Source: Treponema sp.
GTDB lineage: Bacteria > Spirochaetota > Spirochaetia > Treponematales > Breznakiellaceae
DNA length: 7,680 bases
Direction of reading: 5' to 3'
NCBI GenBank assembly: GCA_031272575.1
Contig: JAISTO010000027.1
Span: 1 to 7,680, forward strand
The translations under genes were made by a program, and so were the position numbers. The notes beneath the pieces were generated by a model that saw only the letters and a list, made by a program, of their open reading frames with translations, was not told the DNA's origin and made no database searches. This document shows, one piece after another, positions 1-7,425 of this stretch (the first letter of the stretch is position 1; every line of letters begins with the position of its first letter).

Positions 1-174
1 CGGTAGTCCGCGCAACTTACGCGCCAGACGCACCCCACTCCCCACTAGCCACTCCCTACTCCCCCACGATATCGACGCATAGTCAGAAATATAACCGATA
101 GTCAGAATGATGAGCGGAAAGCGTCCCCACGGGGAGCATGTGGACTGTTTGTGCTGATAGTTAAGCCGAAAAAA

Positions 175-206
175 CGTTACCTTTTTTGCGTAACGGGGGG
201 GGGGGG
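175..206. repeat. Short inverted repeat ending in a G12 homopolymer
   Basis: CGTTAC (175-180) pairs with GTAACG (190-195). An A6 run (169-174) and a T6 run (182-187) offer an alternative pairing. The last G of the right arm begins a run of 12 consecutive G (195-206), the longest homopolymer in the window. Tracts of this kind are prone to slipped-strand length change; in treponemes poly-G tracts near promoters are known to vary. No gene start lies close enough downstream to name a target. Confidence 0.75.
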
Positions 207-286
207 CAGAGAGGGTTTCTCTATTGGGATACGAGGCTTGGGACTGGGGACCTGGGCGCGATGCGGGCGCTGGCGCCGCGTCAAAA

Positions 287-327
287 GCACGAAGTGCAGC
301 CGCACTGTGTGCGGCCGCACTTCGTGC
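287..327. repeat. 19-bp hairpin with a 3-nt loop
   Basis: Left arm 287-305 pairs with right arm 309-327 around the loop TGT, with one A:C mismatch among 19 pairs. The outer arms contain GCACGAAGTGC and GCACTTCGTGC. There is no T tract after it, so it is not a standard intrinsic terminator. A smaller hairpin (TCACTT 350-355, AAGTGA 359-364) follows. It is probably a dispersed intergenic palindrome. Confidence 0.8.
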
Positions 328-412
328 GGGGCGAGAAAGCGCGGGGGGATCACTTAAAAAGTGACCGCCAGTGTCCAGCGAGACAAAAGCCATCAAGAAA
401 ACCCTCCTGTTG

Positions 413-450
413 AGGCTGTTCAAAAACGCGATAGCGTTTTTGAACAGCCT
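413..450. repeat. Perfect 17-bp hairpin with GATA loop
   Basis: AGGCTGTTCAAAAACGC (413-429) is the exact reverse complement of 434-450, separated by GATA. The stem is perfect. The bases after it (TTGGAG) are not T-rich, and no gene ends just before it on either strand, so I regard it as a dispersed palindromic repeat rather than a terminator. Confidence 0.85.
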
Positions 451-516
451 TTGGAGTATAGCGGAATGCGAGAAAATGTGTCAAGAGGGGTAGGAAGGGA
501 GGGCAGCAATTCTCAT

Positions 517-768
517 TTGAGCCCCCTCCGAAAACAAGGAATCTTTAAAACAGTCCACAGATACACACAGATAGCGCAACTTCGTTGCGTCACAGAATGC
601 GCAATCATATTGCGTCACCAATTAAAGACACGATTAGTAATAAGAAATCTGTGTTTATCTGTGTAAATCTGTGGATAAATTTTAAGAGTAATATTCGCGT
701 AAATTCGTATAAATTAGCGTAATTCGCGTTTACTTTCTTAAAATTCCTTGTTTTCGGAGTGGACTCAA
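517..768. mobile_element. MITE-like segment bounded by nested inverted repeats
   Basis: The outer ends are inverted copies of 26 bp with two mismatches: both begin TTGAG and share the perfect 17-bp core CTCCGAAAACAAGGAAT (526-542, inverted at 743-759). Inside is a second inverted pair: TCCACAGATACACACAGAT (554-572) against 657-675 inverted, 17 of 19 matching. The interior is A+T-rich, unlike the surroundings. It holds two mini-hairpins (574-618) and a degenerate repeat of AATTCGCGTAA-type words (about 690-730). There is no transposase frame. The structure fits a non-autonomous element or a composite intergenic repeat. I see no clear target-site duplication, so transposition is inferred only. 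Confidence 0.55.
574..618. repeat. Two tandem mini-hairpins with a compensatory base pair
   Basis: Two 20-bp direct copies (574-593 and 599-618) lie 25 bp apart. Each is a 6-bp stem with a 3-nt loop: CGCAAC-TTC-GTTGCG (575-589) and CGCAAT-CAT-ATTGCG (600-614), each followed by TCAC. Between copies the innermost stem pair changes from C:G to T:A, so pairing is preserved while sequence differs. They sit inside the MITE-like segment. Confidence 0.75.
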
Positions 769-808
769 TTCCCAAGTCCCACAGGCATCAGCAGACCTTA
801 GTCCCTTG

Positions 809-899
809 CCCCTTCGAGGGGATTCTCCGCCCGCCCCCTGCCCCGCGAGAGGGGCTCTCTCCACCGCCGTACGACCAGAGGCAGCGCGGCTGCGCTGCC
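809..899. repeat. Cluster of three small GC-rich hairpins
   Basis: Three potential stems follow one another upstream of the operon promoter: CCCCT/AGGGG (809-813/817-821), GCCCC/GGGGC (840-844/851-855) and GGCAGCGC/GCGCTGCC (880-887/892-899, loop GGCT). None is followed by a T run. In such GC-rich DNA the two short stems could be chance; the 8-bp perfect stem at 880-899 is the best supported. Confidence 0.5.
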
Positions 900-909
900 G
901 CCCTCCCTC

Positions 910-939
910 TTCACTCTTTCCCCCCAAATCCGCTATACT
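910..939 (+). promoter_or_regulatory. Putative sigma-70-type promoter of the xdh-like operon
   Basis: A -10 box TATACT (934-939, 5 of 6 consensus) is preceded by TTCACT (910-915, 4 of 6) at an 18-bp spacing. Transcription should start near 946-949, at or within 3 nt of the ATG at 949, so the mRNA would be nearly leaderless. The stretch between the -10 box and the ATG ends ACCCCCATG, as it does in front of rdgB. The -35 match is modest. Confidence 0.5.
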
Positions 940-948
940 AAAACCCCC

Positions 949-3273
949 ATGTTCATTAGCGATCTGAAGGCGGACAGTATGCTTTACTGCCTCCGGCTGC
1001 ACGTGCCCTCCGGCCCTGCGCCGAGGCCCCTCCTCGCGGTGGAGGCCCCGCGGCTCCCGTCCTCGTGCAGCCTCGTCACCGCGCAGGACGTGCCCGGCGC
1101 CAACCTCTGCCCGGGCGTGGAGGCGCCGGTGCTCTCAGGCAGCGTCGCCGCGTACGCGGGGGAGACGGCCGCGCTCCTCGTGGGGCCTGACCCCGGGCAG
1201 TTGGAGCGCCTCGCGGCAGCCTGCACGGTCCGCATGGGCCCCCCGCTGGAGCCCCTCTTCGCGGCAGCAGGCCATCCCGCGCCGGCCAGTGTCACCCTGC
1301 GGCCCCCAAACGCGGCCGTGTCCGCGTCCGCGGCCGTGTCCGCGTCCGCGGCCGCGCCCGCGGCCCCCGGGAAAAAAGCCCCCCGCGCCGCCGCCAAACC
1401 CGCGCCCGAGGCCGCGCCCGCATCCGGGACGCCCACTGTCATCCAGAACACGTTCCGCATCGCCTCTTGCGAGGCCTGGGCCCCCGAGCCCGCGGGCGCG
1501 CTTGCGATACAGGCGGGGGGCATCTGGGTCGTGCACACGCCGACCCTCTGGCCCGCGCTCGTGCAGCGGGCGGTCGGGGCGGCGCTCGGCATAGACCCGC
1601 GGCAGGTGCGGGTCTGCGCCCTCGATCCAGGCCCCCTCCCGGACAGCCGCCTCTGGTATCCCGCGCTCCTCGCGGCCCAGGCCGCGCTCGCGGCCTACTG
1701 CGCCGGCCGCCCCGTCAAACTGCTGCCCACCCGGGAAGAGGAGTACCTCTGGGGCCCGCACCCCGCGGGCGCTCAGATCTGCATCGCCACCCGCACGGCA
1801 GCGGGGGGCAAAGTCCTGGGGAGCGAAATCACCGTCAGGGCGGACAGCGCGGGCGGGGGCTTCATAGGCCAGGAACTGCTCGACCGGCTCTGCCTCGCCA
1901 GCATGGGGGCCTACCAGCGGCAAGGCGCCGTCATTAACGGCGCCTGCGCGGGCGCGGGCAGCCCCCCCGCCGACCTCCCCCCGGGCGCGGGCCTGGCCCC
2001 GGGCTTCTTCGCCGCGGAGCGCCAGGCTGACATCCTCGCGGAGGCGGCCGGCGCCGACCCCGCCGACTGGCGCAGGGAACGATTCCTCGAAAAGGGCGGC
2101 GCCCTCGCCCCGGGCCTCATCCCCAAAGAAGGCTTGCGCCCCGCGGCCGTCCTCGACGCGGCCCTCGAGATGAGCACCTATCCCCGCAAGTGGGCGGCTT
2201 ACGAACTGCTCAGAAAAGCAGGCAGGGGCCGCCCCGAGCCCGCCTGCCTCAGCGAGGAACTGCGCGGCATCGGCGCGGCGGCCGCGTTTCAGGGCAGCGG
2301 GCTCCTTCACGCGGACTCAGGCGCCCTCATCGAGGTCACCCTGGAAAAAGACGGGGGCCTCGTTATCCGCACCGGCGGTATCTTCACCCCGCCGGAAAAA
2401 CTCCGCCTCTGGAAGGCCCTCGCCGTCGAGATACTCGGCGTCGACCCCGCGCTCGTCCGCATCGAAACCGCGCCCCTCCCGGCCGCCCCGCCGGCGCTCT
2501 CCGCGTTCTCCGCCGCGCTCGCCGCCTCCCGTCTCGTCACGCAGGCCTGCCTCGCCATCCGCAAGCAGCGTTTCCGCGACCCCCTGCCGATCACCGTACG
2601 CAAAAAAACGCGTATCGATAAGGCGGCTATGTGGACGGTGGACGGTGGACGGTTCATGGTGACAAATCCGGATATAAAGGGGGGGACGGTTACCATACCG
2701 GGTACCGCAAATGAGGAGCGCCCTGTCCGTCCCCCCCTGGCGCGCACTTCGTTACGCGCTACCCCCCCAGAGCAGCCGCGTCAGGCGGCCAACCTGGGCG
2801 ATGCGGGGGCCTTCAGCCGCTTGGGATGGGGCGCCTGCGTCGTGGAAGTGAGGCTCGAACCCTCGTCGTGGGAGCCCCGCGTGCGGGGCGTATGGCTTGC
2901 GGTGGACGGCGGGCGCATCCTCGACGGCGCGGCTGCGGAGCGCAGCCTCCGCCGGAACACGGCGCTCGCCCTCGCCTGGGCCTCGCGGGAGCAGCCCTGG
3001 CCTGCCGCCGGCGCCGCCGGCGGCGTCTCGTGGCCCTTCGCCTCGCGCTGGGGGCTCCCCGCCGCGGAGGATGCCCCCCCCATCGATATCCGCTTCGTCG
3101 ATGCGGACGCCGCGGAGCCCCGCGGCATCGGCGACCTCCCCTGGAACTGCGTCCCCGCGGCCTACGCGCAGGCCCTCTCCCAGGCCGCCGATCACCCCTT
3201 CCTGAACCTCCCCGTCACCCCCCGCGAGGTCTGGGAGGCCCTCAAAGCCAAATCCCCGGAGGAAGCGCCATGA
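949..3273 (+). CDS. Xanthine dehydrogenase/aldehyde oxidase-like large (molybdopterin-type) subunit, divergent
   Basis: 774 aa, close to the usual size of stand-alone Mo subunits. Residues about 2-95 resemble the a/b hammerhead domain: FISDLKADSMLY matches the family's F-x-D-D-x(5)-M-L-Y opening. An Ala/Pro-rich linker (about 118-163) follows, then the two Mo-domain halves (about 164-400 and 430-770), including RFRDPLPI, LGWGACVVEV, VRGVWLAVDGG and LPVTPREVW. The classical motifs are altered: the GGGFGGK loop reads PGPLPDSRLW (227-236), the RGFG region reads GAGLAPGFF (346-354), GQG is replaced by IFTPP (478-482), and the catalytic Glu of GVGE is Asp729 (GIGD). Hydroxylase activity is therefore uncertain. 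Residues about 555-614 look like an in-frame repeat insertion. I chose ATG 949 because it keeps the conserved opening and lies at the promoter; ATG 979, preceded by GAAGG (966-970), is the alternative. The stop overlaps the next start (ATGA). Substrate is unknown; the protein is presumably cytoplasmic. Confidence 0.8.
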   Translation: MFISDLKADSMLYCLRLHVPSGPAPRPLLAVEAPRLPSSCSLVTAQDVPGANLCPGVEAPVLSGSVAAYAGETAALLVGPDPGQLERLAAACTVRMGPPLEPLFAAAGHPAPASVTLRPPNAAVSASAAVSASAAAPAAPGKKAPRAAAKPAPEAAPASGTPTVIQNTFRIASCEAWAPEPAGALAIQAGGIWVVHTPTLWPALVQRAVGAALGIDPRQVRVCALDPGPLPDSRLWYPALLAAQAALAAYCAGRPVKLLPTREEEYLWGPHPAGAQICIATRTAAGGKVLGSEITVRADSAGGGFIGQELLDRLCLASMGAYQRQGAVINGACAGAGSPPADLPPGAGLAPGFFAAERQADILAEAAGADPADWRRERFLEKGGALAPGLIPKEGLRPAAVLDAALEMSTYPRKWAAYELLRKAGRGRPEPACLSEELRGIGAAAAFQGSGLLHADSGALIEVTLEKDGGLVIRTGGIFTPPEKLRLWKALAVEILGVDPALVRIETAPLPAAPPALSAFSAALAASRLVTQACLAIRKQRFRDPLPITVRKKTRIDKAAMWTVDGGRFMVTNPDIKGGTVTIPGTANEERPVRPPLARTSLRATPPEQPRQAANLGDAGAFSRLGWGACVVEVRLEPSSWEPRVRGVWLAVDGGRILDGAAAERSLRRNTALALAWASREQPWPAAGAAGGVSWPFASRWGLPAAEDAPPIDIRFVDADAAEPRGIGDLPWNCVPAAYAQALSQAADHPFLNLPVTPREVWEALKAKSPEEAP
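1312..1365 (+). repeat. 18-bp tandem repeat coding an Ala-rich linker
   Basis: Two perfect 18-bp units (1312-1329, 1330-1347) and one degenerate unit (1348-1365) encode AAVSAS, AAVSAS and AAAPAA. They lie in the linker between the hammerhead domain and the Mo-type domains of the large subunit, followed by further Ala/Pro/Lys-rich sequence. As a multiple of three, copy-number change would alter linker length without shifting the frame. Confidence 0.85.
2611..2790 (+). repeat. Palindromic repeat apparently inserted in frame in the large-subunit gene
   Basis: The segment has three tandem GTGGACG copies (2631-2651), a perfect 11-bp inverted repeat GGGGGGGACGG/CCGTCCCCCCC (2679-2689/2727-2737) and a small hairpin GCGCG/CGCGC (2740-2744/2755-2759). 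Its codons are rich in A/T third bases (AAT, ATA, TTA, GTT, CGT), unlike the surrounding gene. It codes about 60 residues lying between RFRDPLPITVRKKTR and GAFSRLGWG, blocks that are much closer together in related proteins as I recall them. The frame stays open. Its style matches the intergenic palindromes of this window, and it resembles the principle of Rickettsia palindromic elements. The exact ends are uncertain. Confidence 0.55.
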
Positions 3274-3752
3274 CCGTCAACTTTATCCTGAACGGGGATG
3301 ACATCGTCGTCCGCACCGCGCCGGAGCGCCGGCTTATCGACATACTCCGTGACGACTTCGGGCTCCTCGCCGCGAAGCCGGGCTGCAGGGCCGGGCTCTG
3401 CGGGGCCTGCACGGTCTTTCTCGATGGGCACCTCGTGAACGCGTGCCTGGTACCGGCCTTCCGTCTCGGAGGCCGCGAGGTAATCACCCTCGAGGGCTTC
3501 TCGCAGACCGACGAGTACACGGACATCGCGCACGGCTTCTCGCAGAGCGGCCTCGACACCTGCGGCTTCTGCGACGCCGGCAAGATCCTCAGCGCCGAGG
3601 CGCTCCTCGCGCGGAACCTCCGCCCCTCCAAAGAGGAGGCCCTCGCCGCGTTCCGCGGCGTCCGCTGCGCCTGCACCGACCCCGACAGCCTCGCCGCCGC
3701 GGTCCTCGCCGCCGCCGACATCCGGCGAAGGAGGCTCTATGGACGCGGTTAA
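3270..3752 (+). CDS. 2Fe-2S subunit of the xdh-like complex
   Basis: 160 aa, the usual length for the small iron-sulfur subunit that passes electrons from the Mo centre to FAD. The N-terminal plant-ferredoxin-like domain binds one cluster through Cys39, Cys44, Cys47 and Cys59 (CRAGLCGAC and a later Cys). The C-terminal helical domain has the second set: Cys98, Cys101, Cys133 and Cys135. All eight ligands are present. Oddities: the family's QCGxC motif reads TCGFC, losing the Gln that contacts the pterin, CTPG reads CDAG, and CRCTGY reads CACTDP. These changes parallel the altered cofactor motifs of the large subunit. The start is supported by GGAGGA (3258-3263) six bases before the ATG, and the ATGA overlap with the upstream gene suggests translational coupling. 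The 3' end overlaps the FAD-subunit gene by 14 nt. Confidence 0.9.
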   Translation: MTVNFILNGDDIVVRTAPERRLIDILRDDFGLLAAKPGCRAGLCGACTVFLDGHLVNACLVPAFRLGGREVITLEGFSQTDEYTDIAHGFSQSGLDTCGFCDAGKILSAEALLARNLRPSKEEALAAFRGVRCACTDPDSLAAAVLAAADIRRRRLYGRG

Positions 3753-4570
3753 TCCCGTCAGTGTGAACCAGGTCTTTTCCCCGTCAACCTATACGGAACT
3801 GTTTGGGGCCTGGGAGCGGTTCCCCGCGGCCGCGCTCTATGCGGGGGGCAGCGCGCTCCTGCATAACCAGGGGGGCATCGTTCCCCGCCTGCCGCAGACG
3901 ATCATCACCCTTGACAAAATAGAGGACCTGCGCCGCATAAGCCGCACCGAGCGCTACCTCGAAGTGGGGGCCGCGGTCACCTTAAACGAGATACTCGCGC
4001 TCGGCAAGGTGACGCCGGATATCCTCGTGCGCTGCATCGATAGCCTTATCGCCCCCCCGCTGTGGAACGTGGTGACCCTTGGGGGCGGGCTTTGCATTGA
4101 CGGGGGCCTGCCGGCGGACCTCGCCGTGCCCCTCGCGGCGCTCGAGTCCCTCTACGAACTGCGCGGCCAGGGCGGCGTCCGCTGGGTGGCGGCGTCGCGG
4201 TTCGCGGGGCTTTCCCCGGACGCCCCCCGCGAACTCCTCACCCGCGTCCGTATCCCCATCGAGCAGTGGGACTACTCACTCGCCGCGAAACTCGCCCCCG
4301 CCGGCGCCGCGGCGCCGGGCGGTCTCGCGGTCTTTTTGGCCAGGGCCCAAAAAGACACCCTTGTCGACCTCCGCATACTCTACGGCTGCAAGTCTATCAT
4401 TCGTGACAAAAACAGCGAGTCCGAACTTACGGGCAAACATCTCCCCCTGGACCGCAGGGACACCTTCCAGTTCCAGGCCCGCTGGAAAGCCTTCCTGTCC
4501 GGCCTGGACAACGCGCTCTTTGGCGCCAGCGTATCCGAGGGCGCCTTTGCAAAGGCCCGGCTGCTCGCGT

Positions 4571-6706
<2,136 letters not shown>

Positions 6707-7333
6707 TTACGCTCCGGCAAGGAAGCGCGCGAGGGCTCTCCCCGCTTTGCCGCGGTGACTTAGGCGGTTCTTTTCCGCCTCCGCCAGTTGCGCGACCGTG
6801 CAGCCCTGCTCCGGCAGGTAGAGGATAGGGTCGTATCCGAAGCCGCCTTCCCCCGCGGCCTCTTCTACGCGGGAGACGAGGCGGCCGCGCAGGGTCTCCT
6901 GCGCAGCCGCCATGCGGTACTCGTCCCTAAGCAGCACCATCGCGCAGACGAAAAAGGCGCTGCGATCCGGCGCGTCCCCCACTTCGGCAAGGAGGCGGCG
7001 GTTCCGCTCCGCGCTTGCAAGCGTCTCCCCCGGCGCGGCGGTCTTGCCCGGCCCCGCATAGCGCGCGGAGAAAATGCCGGGCCGCCCCCCCAGGGCCGCG
7101 ACGCAGAGCCCCGAGTCGTCCGCGATAACCGGCTCCCGTATGCCCCGCTCGCGGAGCGCCGCGAGGAGCGCGCGCGCTTTCAGAAGCGCGTTCTCCAGAA
7201 ACGTGCTCCCTGTTTCCGCAGGGCAAAACCCCGCGATACCGGCGTCTTGCGGCGTTTTGAGGGAAAAGCCCGCGAAGATCGCGGCGAGTTCCGCGCGCTT
7301 ATGGGCATTGTTCGTGGCAAGCCAAAGGGTCAT
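6707..7333 (-). CDS. rdgB: RdgB/HAM1-family dITP/XTP pyrophosphatase
   Basis: 208 aa, typical for the family. The enzyme hydrolyses non-canonical purine nucleoside triphosphates (dITP, ITP, XTP) to monophosphate plus pyrophosphate, keeping deaminated purines out of DNA and RNA; it is a cytoplasmic, Mg2+-dependent homodimer in known members. Family motifs are all present: TNNAHK (7-12), E40 with FLENALLKA (45-53), ADDSGL (71-76) with the putative catalytic Asp73, LGGRPGIFSARYAG (81-94), GGFGYDP (163-169) and SHR (192-194). No Shine-Dalgarno sequence precedes the ATG; instead a good promoter is placed so that transcription would begin on the ATG itself. The stop codon abuts the helicase start (TAAATG), so the two are very likely cotranscribed and coupled. 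Confidence 0.95.
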   Translation of the reverse strand: MTLWLATNNAHKRAELAAIFAGFSLKTPQDAGIAGFCPAETGSTFLENALLKARALLAALRERGIREPVIADDSGLCVAALGGRPGIFSARYAGPGKTAAPGETLASAERNRRLLAEVGDAPDRSAFFVCAMVLLRDEYRMAAAQETLRGRLVSRVEEAAGEGGFGYDPILYLPEQGCTVAQLAEAEKNRLSHRGKAGRALARFLAGA

Positions 7334-7339
7334 GGGGGT

Positions 7340-7368
7340 AGTATGCGCGAGCGGGGGAGGGGAGTCAA
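7340..7368 (-). promoter_or_regulatory. Promoter of rdgB predicting a leaderless mRNA
   Basis: Read on the - strand, TTGACT (7368-7363, 5 of 6 consensus) is followed after exactly 17 bp by CATACT (7345-7340, 4 of 6). Seven bases past the last base of the -10 box is 7333, the A of the rdgB ATG. The sequence between is ACCCCC, with no ribosome binding site. The layout therefore predicts a transcript beginning at the start codon and serving rdgB plus the helicase. Confidence 0.65.
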
Positions 7369-7408
7369 GGGGGGGACGCTCAAGGCGCGGAGTGACGGAA
7401 CCGTCCCC
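7369..7408. repeat. GGGGACG/CGTCCCC inverted repeat between genes
   Basis: GGGGACG (7372-7378) pairs with CGTCCCC (7402-7408), and a smaller palindrome GACGGAACCGTC (7394-7405) overlaps the right arm. Read in reverse, the right part GGGGACGGTT matches the left arm region of the palindrome inside the large-subunit gene (2682-2691). It lies after the stop of the partial gene at the right edge and before the rdgB promoter, but no T tract follows, so terminator function is not supported. Confidence 0.5.
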
Positions 7409-7425
7409 TCCACGTCTACTCCCCC

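Larger units (their letters stand above)
1..948. other. Repeat-rich intergenic region without a supported gene
   Basis: I see no supported gene in this stretch. Short open frames exist on both strands, but they run straight through palindromes, have no ribosome binding site and match no family I know. The first 150 bases hold a pyrimidine-rich run built of CACTCCCC/ACTCCCTA-like words (about 28-66), a 10-bp direct repeat ATAGTCAGAA (79-88 and 98-107), and a small imperfect hairpin GCGCAACTTACGCGC (10-24) that recalls later repeats in the window. The remainder is described in separate entries. No tRNA, CRISPR array or riboswitch-like fold was recognised. Confidence 0.7.

Noticed and set aside
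413..450. Intrinsic terminator
   Set aside because: The stem is strong but no T tract follows on either strand and no gene ends beside it.
574..618. CRISPR-like repeat pair
   Set aside because: Only two copies, each itself a palindrome, with a 5-nt gap; no spacers and no cas genes.
361..666. 101-codon open frame on the + strand
   Set aside because: It is composed of the 17-bp hairpin and the left part of the MITE-like element, with no ribosome binding site or family match.
1135..2310. 391-codon open frame on the - strand inside the large-subunit gene
   Set aside because: It is a mirror of the very GC-rich coding sequence on the + strand. The translation is Arg/Gly-rich, without family resemblance, and the + strand frame is clearly homologous to Xdh.
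979..3273. ATG 979 as the start of the large subunit, with GAAGG at 966-970
   Set aside because: Residues 2-10 from ATG 949 match the family's conserved opening, and the promoter sits directly before 949. It remains a fair alternative.
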